Shown: piece after piece, positions 9,401 through 19,693 of the stretch | How positions within the stretch are numbered: position 1 is the stretch's first letter | Layout: each line of letters opens with the position of its first letter | Assembly: GCA_041394605.1 (NCBI GenBank) | Contig: JAWKHX010000004.1 | Location: 372,001-436,000, forward strand | Source: UBA668 sp041394605 | GTDB taxonomy: Bacteria; Actinomycetota; Acidimicrobiia; Acidimicrobiales; Ilumatobacteraceae | DNA length: 64,000 nt | Direction of reading: 5' to 3' | Program-made: the position numbers and the translations under genes | The notes under the pieces: model-generated | Seen by the model: only the letters and a program-made list of their open reading frames with translations | Database searches by the model: none | Told to the model about the DNA's origin: nothing

Positions 9401-10141
9401 TCACGTGCTGCGATACACGGTCACATGGCGTGAGGATTCCGGCCCGAACGGTGCTCGATCGAAGCCGCCCCACCGCTGGTGGACGTGCAACCCGGCCTGC
9501 TCGGCCATCGCGTCCAGTTCGGCCGGGGTGCTCCAGCGGATGCTCCACGGGCGCAGGCGCACCCCGCCGGCCTCGGTGAACTCCACGTACTGGCCCTCCG
9601 CCATCTGGGCCTCCGGGTCGGAGCGGCTGACGGCCAGCACCACACGGTCGGCCGACAGGGAACGCACGCCCACATGCTCTCGGGTGCCGTCCGCCGCCGG
9701 CACGAACGCCTCCACCACGAACACCCCGCCCGGTTGCAGGCGGGTGGCGATGGCCTGAAAGCAGGCCGCCTGGCGCGCCGCGCTGCGCAGGTTGAACACG
9801 GTGTTGTAGGCCACGAAGGCCACGGCGAAGGGGCCGGTGGGCAGGTCGTCCACCATGTCGCCGGCAACGGTGTGCACCTGCCTGCCTCCCGGCTTGGCGG
9901 CCAGGCGGGCCAGCATCGCCGCGCTGCTGTCCACCCCGTGCACCTCCAGCCCGCGGGCGGCCAGCGGCAGCGCCACCCGGCCGGTGCCCACGCCGAGTTC
10001 GAGGATCGGGCCGCCCCCCGCCAGGTCGGCGAGGTCCGCCAGCGTGGCCACCATCGCGTCCAGGTCGCCCAGGTCGCCGTACCAGTCGTCGTACACGTCG
10101 GCGAACGCGTCGCCGTAGCTGGTGTCGCCGTAGCCCTCCAC
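9401..10141 (-). CDS. class I SAM-dependent methyltransferase
   Basis: A 246-aa protein with the Rossmann methyltransferase core: ILELGVGTGRVALPLAARG (motif I, near residue 48), VHGVDSSAAML (acidic residue binding the SAM ribose), AGDMVDDLP and FNLRSAARQAACF. The C-terminal part is beta-rich, as in the Methyltransf_25 type acting on small molecules. The GTG at 10141 is chosen because GGATGA lies about 12 nt upstream; a GTG at 10168 would add nine residues. It is 58 bp upstream of galT on the same strand and divergent from the 10.2-kb membrane locus. Substrate unknown. Confidence 0.82.
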   Translation of the reverse strand: MEGYGDTSYGDAFADVYDDWYGDLGDLDAMVATLADLADLAGGGPILELGVGTGRVALPLAARGLEVHGVDSSAAMLARLAAKPGGRQVHTVAGDMVDDLPTGPFAVAFVAYNTVFNLRSAARQAACFQAIATRLQPGGVFVVEAFVPAADGTREHVGVRSLSADRVVLAVSRSDPEAQMAEGQYVEFTEAGGVRLRPWSIRWSTPAELDAMAEQAGLHVHQRWGGFDRAPFGPESSRHVTVYRST

Positions 10142-10384
10142 ATGCCCATCATCCAGGGGTGGTACCACCGGCGGCAAGCCCGTCGGCCAGAATGGCGCCG
10201 ATGAGCCAGTGGGCGGGGATCGAATCGGACGCCGCGGCGGCGCCGCCCGCCCGCACCCGCACCGGCCGCCGACGCCCGCAACGCCCCCGGCGCAGCCACG
10301 AACGGCAACGGCAGCGTCCGCCCGCGGCCGCGCCTGAAGCGGGCGGAACGGCTGATCACCGGCAGCATCGACGGCGCCGCGCAC

Positions 10385-11182
10385 GTGCTCCAACGGCGTG
10401 GGCGGCACCTGCTGGTGGGGTCGGCCCTGCTGATGATCCCGATGACCGCGCTCACGCTGTGGCTCTCCGTGCTGGCCTACGACGACTTCGACCGCTTCGA
10501 CTCACTGTTCGGCGACCGGGGCTGGATCGGGGCGGAGATGGGCGGCACGTTCTTCGCCATCGCCGTGCAGTCGCTGACCGCCCACCTCGTGGGGGCGTAC
10601 TGCGCCGCCTACCTGATGCGCTACGAACTCGGCGGCGAACCGGGCATCCGCGAGCCGATGATGGCCACGCTGCGCCGGGTGCCGCTGCTGCTCATCACCT
10701 GGCTGCTCACCCATTGGTGGACACTGCTGCTGCTCCTGGCGATCATCAACGCCGAGCTCTCGGACCTGGCCGGCCTGGCCTTCCTGGTGGTCCCGCTGCT
10801 GGCGTTCGGCTCGGCCGCGGTGCTGTTCGTGGTGCCGGTGATGATGGGCGAGCGGGTGGGGCTGAGCGCCATCGGGCGGGGCATCAAGCTGGCCCGCCGC
10901 CGCTTCGGCGCGGCGTTCGGGTTCGTGCTGGCCAACGGCCTGCTGGGCGGGTTCCTCGTGGTGTTCATCGGCCTGCTGCCGGCCGCGGCGGAGAGCACCG
11001 GGCTGCTCACGTTCGGCAGCATCCGCTGGCTGGTGCAGGGCGTCGCCGGGCAGGTGGCGTCGCTGGTGGTGGTGCCCTTCACTGCGCTGGCCGCCGCCGA
11101 GATGTACCTGCAGGTGCGGGTGCACGCCGAGGGGCTGGACATCGTGCTGGCCGCCGACCGGGCCTTCGGTGGCACTGCATGA
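10385..11182 (+). CDS. multi-pass membrane protein, first gene of the MoxR/DUF58 locus (N-terminus probably misframed)
   Basis: As sequenced, the frame allows a start only at GTG 10385, giving 265 aa with about six membrane segments (for example LLVGSALLMIPMTALTLWLSVL and LAFLVVPLLAFGSAAVLFVVP). However, an ATG at 10201 in another frame has a good -10-like CAGAAT 7 nt upstream and encodes MSQWAGIESDAAAAPPA, which would continue naturally into PAPAADARNAPGAATNGNG of this frame if one base were removed near 10231-10262. The true gene is therefore probably 10201-11182, about 326 aa, with a Pro/Ala-rich cytosolic N-terminus. Its stop overlaps the DUF4129 start. It occupies the place of M. tuberculosis Rv3689; no biochemical function is known to me. 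Confidence 0.72.
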   Translation: MLQRRGRHLLVGSALLMIPMTALTLWLSVLAYDDFDRFDSLFGDRGWIGAEMGGTFFAIAVQSLTAHLVGAYCAAYLMRYELGGEPGIREPMMATLRRVPLLLITWLLTHWWTLLLLLAIINAELSDLAGLAFLVVPLLAFGSAAVLFVVPVMMGERVGLSAIGRGIKLARRRFGAAFGFVLANGLLGGFLVVFIGLLPAAAESTGLLTFGSIRWLVQGVAGQVASLVVVPFTALAAAEMYLQVRVHAEGLDIVLAADRAFGGTA

Positions 11183-11892
11183 GCGCGCTTGCGCTGCGTG
11201 CCGCCGCCTGGGCCGGCCGGTGGTGGCTGGCCGCCACGGACCCGCTGCCGCCGGTGGACCAGAACCCCGACGACGTGCAGGACGCCGCCTGCCGCATCGT
11301 GGAACGCTCGCCGGAGATCTGCCGCCCACCCACCACCCAGACCGTGCCCCGCGACACCACCTCGCGGTCGTCGGGTGGGGCACTGGATTTCCTGGGCCTC
11401 CTGCTGTGGATGGTGCTGATCGCCGGGTTGGTGCTGCTGGTGTACGTGATCGTGCGCAACCTCGGCGGGCTGAACTGGTGGCACGGCCGCCGGCGGCGCT
11501 CGGGCGACGGCGACGACGAGGCCGAGGACGACGACGAGATCGAGCAGGAGGGCGTGGCCGTCGACCGCAGCCGCGAGCCGGTGAACTGGCGGGCCGAGGC
11601 CGAGGCCCACCGTGCCGCCGGCCGGTTCCGCGACGCGCTGCGCTGCCGCTACCGGGCGTTGGTGGGCGACCTGGCCCGCCGCGGCCTGATCGACGAGATC
11701 CCCGGCCGCACCACCGGCGAGGAGCGTGCCCAGTTGAGGGTGGTGCTGCCCGACTCCAGCCCGCCGTTCGAGGAGGCCGCCGACCTGTTCGACGAGGCGT
11801 GGTACGGCCTGGTGCCCGTTGGCGCCGGCGACGACGACCGCTTCCAGCACCTCGAGCAGGACGTGCTGACCCGGGCCAGGGGGCGGGCGTGA
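11179..11892 (+). CDS. DUF4129 domain membrane protein
   Basis: A 237-aa protein. An N-terminal extracytoplasmic segment precedes one clear transmembrane helix (LDFLGLLLWMVLIAGLVLLVYVIV, near residues 73-96), then an acidic linker (DDEAEDDDEIEQE), then a C-terminal DUF4129 domain containing AEAHRAAGRFRDALRCRYRAL and FDEAWYGLV. The domain is conserved in MoxR/DUF58 loci but has no defined activity. The ATG overlaps the stop of the previous gene (ATGA), and its own stop overlaps the DUF4350 start, so the operon is translationally coupled. Confidence 0.85.
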   Translation: MSALALRAAAWAGRWWLAATDPLPPVDQNPDDVQDAACRIVERSPEICRPPTTQTVPRDTTSRSSGGALDFLGLLLWMVLIAGLVLLVYVIVRNLGGLNWWHGRRRRSGDGDDEAEDDDEIEQEGVAVDRSREPVNWRAEAEAHRAAGRFRDALRCRYRALVGDLARRGLIDEIPGRTTGEERAQLRVVLPDSSPPFEEAADLFDEAWYGLVPVGAGDDDRFQHLEQDVLTRARGRA

Positions 11893-13144
11893 GCCGGCGG
11901 TCCGCAGTCCAGGAGGGTGGCGGCGGGGCGCGCACCGCGATCGCCGCGCTGGTGATCGTGGGGGCCGCGGTGGTGATGCTGCTGCTGGTGCGCGCCTCCC
12001 CGAGCACAGAGAACTTCGATCCGCGCAGCGGCAACGCCCTGGGCACCCGCGGCCTGGTGCTGCTGCTGGAGAAGTACGGGGCGAACGTGCAGGTCAGCAG
12101 GTCCGTCCCCTCGCCGGGCTCGGATCGCCGGGTGTTCGTCATCCACGACCAGCTGTCCGAGGCCGAGCGAGCCGACCTCACCGAGTTCGTCCGCAGCGGC
12201 GGGCTGGCCGTGGTGGCCGACCCGGCGAGCGAGCTCACCGCCGGCATCCCATCGGCCCCGTTCGACTTCTCCGATGCCTCCACCCCGGTGGACCCCGACG
12301 CCGCCACGATCGCCCGCGACGACTGCGACATCGGCGCGCTGGCGCACCTGTCCGGCGTGTACGTGCCGGCCGGGGTGCGCTACTCGGTGCCGGCCGGGGC
12401 CACCGCCTGCTTCGGCCGCGGTGCCACCGCCTACGCCGTGGCCGTCCCGCTGGGCGAGGGCACGCTGGTGGCCCTGGGGGGCAACCTGCCGTTCGCCAAC
12501 GCCTACCTGCGCTACGCGGACAACGCCGCCATGGCCACCGCCCTGCTCGCGCCGGTGGAGGGCACCCGCGTCACCATCGTGCTCGGCACCGGCGCGGCGA
12601 AGACGGCGGCCGACATCGGCTCCGGCGAGACCACCCTGTTCGGGCTGGTGCGCCCGGGCGTGTGGATGGCGCTGGCCCAACTGGCTGTGGCGTTCGTGCT
12701 CCTGGCCCTGGCCCGCGCCATCCGGCCCGGCCGGCCCGTGCGCGAGCCCGAGCAGGTGCCGGTGGCCGGCAGCGAACTGGTGGCTGCCACGGGCAACCTC
12801 ATGCAGCGCGCCGGCCACGCCCAGAAGGCCGGCTGGCTGCTGCGCGGCCGCCTCTACCGGGCCCTGTGCCGGCGGCTGCGGCTGCCACCCACCGTGCCGA
12901 TCGCCGACCTGGATGCCGCCGCCGCCCGCCAACTGGGCCTCGCGCCCGGCAGCGTGGCCGCAGTGCTGGACCGCGAGGCGCACGACGATGCGTCGCTGGT
13001 GCGCCTGGCCGCCGACCTGGAGCAGTTGCGTGCTGCCGTGTTCGGCGCCCCCACCGCGCCGCGCCACGAGCCTGACGGCGACGACCGTCCGCCCGTCCGC
13101 CCGACCGACCGCGAACCCGATCCCGAACCCGAAGGAGTCACCGC

Positions 13145-13148
<4 letters not shown>
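11889..13148 (+). CDS. DUF4350 domain membrane protein
   Basis: A 419-aa protein with an N-terminal membrane helix (AALVIVGAAVVMLLLV, about residues 19-34), an extracytoplasmic GATase-like DUF4350 region (GNALGTRGLVLLLEKYGANV near 50 and FVIHDQLSEAE near 83) and a second helix near residue 265 (MALAQLAVAFVLLALARAI). The C-terminal cytosolic part ends in a Pro/Asp/Glu-rich tail. GTG start and stop both overlap their neighbours by 4 bp. DUF4350 proteins are regular partners of MoxR and DUF58 proteins and are proposed to bind a ligand or partner outside the membrane; function is unproven. Confidence 0.85.
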
Positions 13149-14129
<981 letters not shown>

Positions 14130-14130
<1 letters not shown>

Positions 14131-15455
14131 TGCGGGGTCGCGCCTACCCGGTGCCGTCGGTGTGGTTCGCCGCGCTCGCGGCCGCCTGCGGGCTGGCGCT
14201 GTTCGCCTGGCCGGGCCGTAGCTGGACGGCGTTCTGGCTGGTGGAGGCCGCGCTGGTGGTGGTGCTGGCGGCCGACGCCGCGCTGTGCCAGTCGCCGTCA
14301 CGCATTTCCGTCGGGCGCTCGCTGCCGGACGCGGTGACGCTGGGCGAGGAAGCCACGCTCACCTGGGCGGTGGCCAACCGCGGGCGCCGCCGCGTGAAGC
14401 TTACGGTCACCGACGCACTGTGGCCCAGCCTGGCCGCCGAACGCCGCCGGGTCACGGCCACGCTGCGCCCCGGCGACGTGCTGCGGGCGTCCACGACGCT
14501 GCGGCCCACCCGCCGCGGCCGCTTCCCGCTGGGCGACGTCACGGTGCGGGTGGAAAGCCCGTGGCGGCTGGTCAGCCGGCAGGCCACCCGGGTGGTGGAG
14601 GGCGGGCTGCGGGTGATGCCCGCCTACCCCAGCCGCGAGGAGATCCAGCGCCGCATGCGGGTGCCGCGGGTGATCGAGGCCGGGGCACGCAGCATCCGCA
14701 CCTCGGGCGGCGGCACCGAGTTCGACCAGCTGCGCGACTACCGGCCGGGCGACGAGTTCCGCAGGGTGGACTGGCCGGCCACGGTGCGCCTGCAGCGGCC
14801 GATCGTCAAGCAGTTCCGGGCGGAGCGCAACCAGACCGTGGTGCTGCTGCTGGACAACGGCCGGGTGATGGCCGGCACGGTGGGCGGCGTGCCCCGGGTG
14901 GAGCACGCGATGGACGCGGTGCTCGGCGTGGTGCAGATCGCCATGCGGGTGGGCGACCGGGCCGGCCTGGTGACTTTCGACCAGCAGGTGCGCAGCATCC
15001 TGGTGCCGAACAACGCCCGCAGCCAGCTGGGCCGGGCGGCGGAGGCGATGTACCTGCTGGAGCCGGACTACGGCGAGAGCGCCTACCAGCTGGCGTTCAA
15101 CGCGGCGACGGCCCGGTTCCGTCGGCGGTCGCTGTTCGTGGTGCTCACCGACCTCGTGGAGGCTGTCGTGGAGCAGGCATTGCTGCCGGCGCTGCCGATC
15201 CTCACCCGTCGCCATCTCGTGGTGGTGTCTGCGGTGCAGGACCCAGCGGTGGCGGCCTGGGCGCGCGAGGGCAGTCACCAGTGGCCCAGCGAGGTGTACC
15301 GCACGGCTGCGGCGGTCGGGTCGCTGGACCAGCGGGCGAGGGCGGTGGCCCGCCTGCGTGCGGCCGGTGCCGTGGTGGTGGACGCCGAGCCCGGCCGCCT
15401 GGCCGTGGAGCTGGTGGACACCTATCTCGAGCTGAAGGCCGCCGGCCGCCTCTGA
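14130..15455 (+). CDS. DUF58 (vWA-like) membrane protein
   Basis: A 441-aa protein with two N-terminal membrane helices (about residues 8-50), a beta-rich region and the DUF58 signature GTEFDQLRDYRPGDEFRRVDWPATVR near residue 190, then a von Willebrand factor A-like fold: VVLLLDNGRVMAGTV near 230 corresponds to the strand that carries the MIDAS motif, although the canonical DxSxS is not intact. The ATG overlaps the moxR stop (TGATG). DUF58 proteins are standard partners of MoxR ATPases. The stop codon is followed by a 9-bp tandem repeat that supplies three further in-frame stops. Confidence 0.88.
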
Positions 15456-15488
15456 CCCGTCTGACCCGTCTGACCCGCCTGACCGCCG
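15453..15488. repeat. 9-bp tandem repeat carrying serial in-frame TGA stops
   Basis: The unit TGACCCGTC occurs twice exactly and then degenerates (TGACCCGCC, TGACCGCCG). Because the unit is nine bases long, the TGA triplets at 15453, 15462, 15471 and 15480 are all in the DUF58 reading frame. Confidence 0.85.
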
Positions 15489-15546
15489 CCCCCCGACACC
15501 CCGTTCCGCGGCCGAAGTGCCGCGGTGGGACCCGCCCCCCCCCGGG

Positions 15547-15598
15547 ACGTGACGTGATATCTCCCGTCACTTCCGGGGAGGGTCACTTCGGGGGAGGG
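15547..15598. repeat. convergent-gene spacer with hairpin and tandem 16-mers
   Basis: GTGACG (15549-15554) and CGTCAC (15565-15570) form an inverted repeat around TGATATCTCC. It runs into two 16-bp copies, TCACTTCCGGGGAGGG and TCACTTCGGGGGAGGG (15567-15598), 15 of 16 bases identical. The segment lies between the convergent DUF58 and SpoIIM genes. The GAAGTGAC core on the reverse strand also occurs in the inverted-repeat elements near 24.5-25.0 kb, so a shared repeat family or terminator function is possible. Confidence 0.6.
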
Positions 15599-15606
15599 TT
15601 CGGGGG

Positions 15607-16599
15607 TCAGAGGGGGGCGTCGGGGGTGGTGGTCTCGAGGTGGTCGCGGCGCAGGCGCAGCGCGGCGGCGATGGTCCAGCCCCAGAACAGGACGAAGGCC
15701 AGCACGCCGATGCCGATCCGCACGCTGGTGGGCCAGGGGCGGCCGGTGACGAAGCCCTCCACCACCGCGGCCATCAGGAACGCCACCACCAGGCCCACGA
15801 GCACGGAGCCCATGCGGCGGCCTTCGTCCACCAGCGCGTTGAAGCGCGGCCGGTCGCCGGGGTCGATGATGGCCCAGCCGATGCGCAGCCCGGCCGCTCC
15901 GGCCACGATGACGGCCGACAGTTCCAACATGCCGTGGGGCAGGATCAACCCCCAGAACTTGTCTGCCTGGCCGACGTTGGTGAACAGCCCCCCGGCCATG
16001 CCCACGTTGGCGCCGTTCCAGATGAGCAGCGCGGCGGTCACCACGCACAGCAGGATGCCCGACGCGAAGGCGAGGAAGCCGACGCGGATGTTGTTGAGGA
16101 ACACCTGGGTGGCGAAGTTCTGCGACGGCTGGTTGGAGTAGTACTCCTCGAAGTCCTGGTTGATGTACTGCTGGGCGGTGGCATCGGGGGCGGCGGCGTC
16201 GAAGGCCGTGGGGCTGACCGCCAGCCAGATCTGGAACACGGCCCACGGCAGCAGGGTGAGCACCGCGGCCACGGCGATGTAGCGGCGCAGCGAGTAGATG
16301 GCGGCGGGGAACGTGACGGTGACGAACTGGCCCAGCGAGCGCCGCACCTCCACATCGCGCTGGCCGTACAGCAAGCCGTGGGCGTCGGCCACCAGCAGGG
16401 TGAGGCGGTTCACCACGGTGGGGTCGCCGTGGTACTCCACCCGGGCCGTGGCCAGGTTGGCGCCGGTGCGCTGATAGAGGTGGATCATCTCGTCGAGCTC
16501 GTCGGGACTCATCGAGCGGATGCGCCGCGCCTTCTCGGTGAGCTGCTGAAGGCGCCACCAGGCCCCCTGGTTCGCCGCGACGAAGGCATCGATGTCCAC
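15607..16599 (-). CDS. SpoIIM family (stage II sporulation protein M-like) membrane protein
   Basis: A 330-aa protein. A soluble N-terminal helical region (MDIDAFVAANQGAWWRLQQL) precedes five to six membrane segments. The block NNIRVGFLAFASGILLCVVTAALLI and GLILPHGMLELSAVIVAGAAGLRIG are typical of SpoIIM/DUF95 proteins, where the HGxxE motif is conserved. In sporulating Firmicutes SpoIIM takes part in septal peptidoglycan remodelling; in actinobacteria the family occurs beside RDD, MoxR and DUF58 genes and its role is unknown. It is divergent from the RDD gene (73-bp gap). Confidence 0.88.
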   Translation of the reverse strand: MDIDAFVAANQGAWWRLQQLTEKARRIRSMSPDELDEMIHLYQRTGANLATARVEYHGDPTVVNRLTLLVADAHGLLYGQRDVEVRRSLGQFVTVTFPAAIYSLRRYIAVAAVLTLLPWAVFQIWLAVSPTAFDAAAPDATAQQYINQDFEEYYSNQPSQNFATQVFLNNIRVGFLAFASGILLCVVTAALLIWNGANVGMAGGLFTNVGQADKFWGLILPHGMLELSAVIVAGAAGLRIGWAIIDPGDRPRFNALVDEGRRMGSVLVGLVVAFLMAAVVEGFVTGRPWPTSVRIGIGVLAFVLFWGWTIAAALRLRRDHLETTTPDAPL

Positions 16600-16672
16600 C
16601 GAGCGCCCAGGGTAACCCGCCGCTGAACGCGAGAGTGGGCGGCGGGTGATGCCCTAGGGTGACGGCTCGAGG

Positions 16673-17440
16673 ATGGACGGCATCATCACCCCCGAAGCGG
16701 TCGTGCTGGACCTGGAGACCGCCGGGGTGGCGTCGCGGGTGCTGGCCGGGCTGATCGACACGCTGATCAAGTTCGGCATCGTGTGGGTGGCGCTGCTGGC
16801 GGTCAGCATCTCCGGCCTGGCCGACGAGTCGTCGCTGGCCACCGTGGTCGCCATCATCGTGGCCGCCGTCCTGCTGGGCTACCCCGTGGTGTCGGAGACG
16901 CTGATGCGCGGCCGCACCATCGGCAAGCGGGCACTCGGGCTGCGGGCCGTCACGCTGGAAGGGGCGCCGCTGCGGCTGCGGCACGCCACGCTGCGGATGA
17001 TGGGCGGGATCGCGGACCAGTTGCTGCCGCCGTTCGGCATCACCGGCACCCTGTTCGTGATGGCCACCCGGCGGCACCAGCGGGTGGGCGACCTGCTGGC
17101 CGGCACCATCGTGGTGCGCGACCCGGATCGCACCGTGCTGCCGCCGGCCATCTGGTTCCCCGTGCCACCCGGACTGGAGCAGTTCGCCGCCACCATCGAC
17201 CCCACCGCGCTCACCGACGCCCAGTACACGGTGGTGCGCAGCTTCCTCATGCGCAACCGGGAACTCACCCCCGACGCCCGCTACAGCGTGGCCGACGACC
17301 TGGCCAAGCGGGTGGCCCGCACGGTGCGCCACGACGGGGCCGGCCGGGTGCACCCGGAGATGTACCTGCTGTGCGTGATCTCCCGGTACCAGCGGCGCAA
17401 CTTCCCGCAGTACCAGCCGCAGGCCTGGCAAGGGCGCTGA
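16673..17440 (+). CDS. RDD family membrane protein
   Basis: A 255-aa protein. The RDD domain spans about residues 15-145, with the arginine of GVASRVLAGLIDTLIK, the GRTIGKRALGLRAV loop and ATRRHQRVGDLLAGTIVV. A C-terminal cytosolic extension (about 100 residues) has RNRELTPDARYSVADDLAKRV. The start is ATG 16673; TAGGGT at 16655-16660 could be the -10 of a short-leader transcript. Gene order with SpoIIM on the opposite strand matches, as I recall it, M. tuberculosis Rv3694c-Rv3695. Confidence 0.88.
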   Translation: MDGIITPEAVVLDLETAGVASRVLAGLIDTLIKFGIVWVALLAVSISGLADESSLATVVAIIVAAVLLGYPVVSETLMRGRTIGKRALGLRAVTLEGAPLRLRHATLRMMGGIADQLLPPFGITGTLFVMATRRHQRVGDLLAGTIVVRDPDRTVLPPAIWFPVPPGLEQFAATIDPTALTDAQYTVVRSFLMRNRELTPDARYSVADDLAKRVARTVRHDGAGRVHPEMYLLCVISRYQRRNFPQYQPQAWQGR

Positions 17441-17466
17441 CCGGTCAGGCCGTAGCCTGGACGGCC

Positions 17467-18610
17467 GTGGAGCGCACCTACCTCGATCACGCCGCGACCA
17501 CGCCCATGCACCCGCAGGCCGTGGCGGCGATGCTGCCGTACCTGGACGGCCTGTTCGCCAACCCCAGCGGCTCGCACCGCTTCGCCCGCGAGGCCCGCAC
17601 CGTGCTGGACGACGCCCGCGACCGTGTGGCCGGCCTGCTGGGCTGCGCGCCCGGCGAGGTGGTCTTCACCGGCGGCGGCACCGAGGCGGACAACACGGCG
17701 GTGCTGGGTGTGGTGGAGCGCCGTGGCGGCACGGCCGTGTGCCCCGCCGCCGAGCACCACGCGGTGCTCCACCCGGTGGAGCACCTGGGCGGCCAGGTGG
17801 TGGCCTGCAACCCCACCGGCACCGTGGACCTCGATGCGCTTGCGGCCGTACTGCGCGCCACGCCGGACGTGAACGTCGTCAGCGTGATGGCGGTGAACAA
17901 CGAGGTCGGCTCGGTCACCGACCTGGCCGCGGTCGCGGCCGTGGTGCGTCGCGAGGCGCCGAGGGCGGTGCTGCACACCGACGCGGTGCAGGCGCCGTGC
18001 TGGCTGGACCTCCGCACCGTCACGCCCCTGGTGGACCTGCTGTCGCTGTCCGCCCACAAGTTCGGCGGGCCGAAGGGCGTCGGGGTGCTGGTGGCAAAGG
18101 AGGGGGTGGCCTTCGAGCCACGGTTGATGGGTGGCGGGCAGGAGCGGGAGCGCCGCAGCGGCACCCACAATGTCGCCGGCATCGTGGCCATGACCGAGGC
18201 GCTGGCGGCCACGGACGAGGAGCGCCCTGCCGAACTGCCCCGCCTCACCGCGCTGCGCGACCGCCTGGTGGCCGGCGTGCGCGACTCGCTGGACGGGGTG
18301 CACGAGACCGTGGCGCCGCACGCCAAGGTGGCCGGCTCGGCCCACCTGTGCATCGAGGGCGTGGAGAACGAGGCGCTGCTGTTCCTGCTGGACGAGGCCG
18401 GCGTGTGCGCCAGCGCGGCGTCGGCATGCGGCGGGGGCGATGGAGCCGTCGCACGTGCTGGCGGCGATGGGCGTGCCCCGCTCGCTGGCCGGCGGTGCCG
18501 TGCGCCTGACACTCGGGCGCACCACCACCGAGGCCGACGTGGCCCGCGGCGCCGAGGTGCTGGTGGACGCGGTGCGCAGGTTGCGGGCGAAGGCGAAGGC
18601 CCGGCCGTGA
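17467..18610 (+). CDS. cysteine desulfurase (IscS/NifS class), frameshifted near the active site as sequenced
   Basis: Takes sulfur from cysteine to an enzyme persulfide, here probably feeding MnmA. The GTG at 17467 gives VERTYLDHAATTPMHP; GGGTEADNTAVLG, EHHAVLHP, SVMAVNNEVG and SLSAHKFGGPKGVG (PLP lysine) are intact. After CASAASACGGG, containing the catalytic cysteine, the frame breaks near 18428-18436; MEPSHVLAAMGVPRSLAGGAV then continues in another frame to the TGA at 18608-18610. One extra G in the GGGGG run, or loss of two bases, explains it. Corrected length is about 381 aa. The mnmA GTG overlaps the restored stop, which supports the restored frame. A -10-like TAGCCT lies 8 nt before the start. 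Confidence 0.92.
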
Positions 18611-19671
18611 AGGTGCTGATGGCGCTGAGCGGTGGCGTGGACTCCTCGGTCGCGGCCGCGGAACTGCTGGCTGCCGGGCACGAGGTGGTGGGCATCACCA
18701 TGCGCCTGTGGGGCGGCGACAGCGACACCGGGTGTTGCTCGGTCGCCGACGTGGACGACGCCCGTCGCGTGGCCCAGCAGTTGGGCATCGACCATCTGGT
18801 GTTCAACTTCACGGAGGACTTCGAGACCCACGTGGTGAGCCCGTACGTGGATGCCCACCGCCGGGGCGTCACGCCCAACCCGTGCATCGAGTGCAACCGC
18901 CACCTCAAGTTCGACCGCCTGGCCGAGCGGGCCGACCTGCTGGGCTTCGACGCCGTCGCCACCGGCCATCACGCCCGCATCGTGGAGCATGAGGGGCAGC
19001 ACTACGTGGCCCGCGGTGCCGACCCGGCGAAGGACCAGAGCTATGTGGTGCACATGCTGCCCCAGCGGGAACTGGCCCGCACCCTGTTCCCCATCGGCGG
19101 GATGACCAAGGCCGACGTGCGCGCCAAGGCCACCGCGATGGGCCTGCGCACCGCCGCCAAGCCGGACAGCCAGGACGTCTGCTTCATCACCGACACCGGC
19201 GGCCGCGAGGCGTTCCTCGGGGCGCGCATCCCGCTGCGATCGGCGCGGGTGGTCGACGAAGGCGGCACCGAACTCGGCCGCACTGCCGCCGTCGAACTGG
19301 TGACGCTGGGCCAGCGGCGCGGTGTGGGCCTGCCCGGCGGTGGGCCGAAGCGCTACGTGCTGGCGGTGGACACCGAGGCCGCCACCGTGGTGGTGGGCGA
19401 CGAGGCCGGCCTGCTGCGCGACGAGCAGCACGTGGCGGCGATGGTGTGGGCAGCCGGCCCGCAGTGGGGCGAGGTGCGGGTGCAGTGCAGCGCCCACGGC
19501 ACGGCCCACCCGGCCGTGGTCGAGCCCGCCGACGCGGGCGATGGCGCCGGGGGCGAGGCGGGTCTGCGTGTCCGCTGGCGCGAGCCGCAGCGGGTGGTGT
19601 CGCCCGGGCAGTCCGTGGTGCTGTACGACCCCACGGACCAGCGGGTGCTGGGCGGCGGCCTGGCCGTGTGA
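18607..19671 (+). CDS. mnmA: tRNA-specific 2-thiouridylase
   Basis: Adenylates and thiolates U34 of Lys, Glu and Gln tRNAs. The 354-aa protein starts at GTG 18607 (VKVLMALSGGVDSS), with the PP-loop SGGVDSS at residues 9-15, the catalytic cysteine in NPCIECNRHLKF near residue 98 and the second catalytic cysteine in SQDVCFI near 195; TGHHARI and GADPAKDQSY are also typical. It overlaps the corrected cysteine desulfurase stop by 3 bp, consistent with a sulfur-relay pair. An uninterrupted reading frame seems to fuse the two genes, but only because of the frameshift upstream. Confidence 0.95.
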   Translation: MKVLMALSGGVDSSVAAAELLAAGHEVVGITMRLWGGDSDTGCCSVADVDDARRVAQQLGIDHLVFNFTEDFETHVVSPYVDAHRRGVTPNPCIECNRHLKFDRLAERADLLGFDAVATGHHARIVEHEGQHYVARGADPAKDQSYVVHMLPQRELARTLFPIGGMTKADVRAKATAMGLRTAAKPDSQDVCFITDTGGREAFLGARIPLRSARVVDEGGTELGRTAAVELVTLGQRRGVGLPGGGPKRYVLAVDTEAATVVVGDEAGLLRDEQHVAAMVWAAGPQWGEVRVQCSAHGTAHPAVVEPADAGDGAGGEAGLRVRWREPQRVVSPGQSVVLYDPTDQRVLGGGLAV

Positions 19672-19693
19672 GTTCGGCGGCAGCGCCAGCCGG

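Noticed and set aside
16783..19671. Apparent cysteine desulfurase-MnmA fusion protein
   Set aside because: The fusion arises from a frameshift after the desulfurase active site. The correct desulfurase C-terminus is encoded in another frame and ends at the mnmA start.
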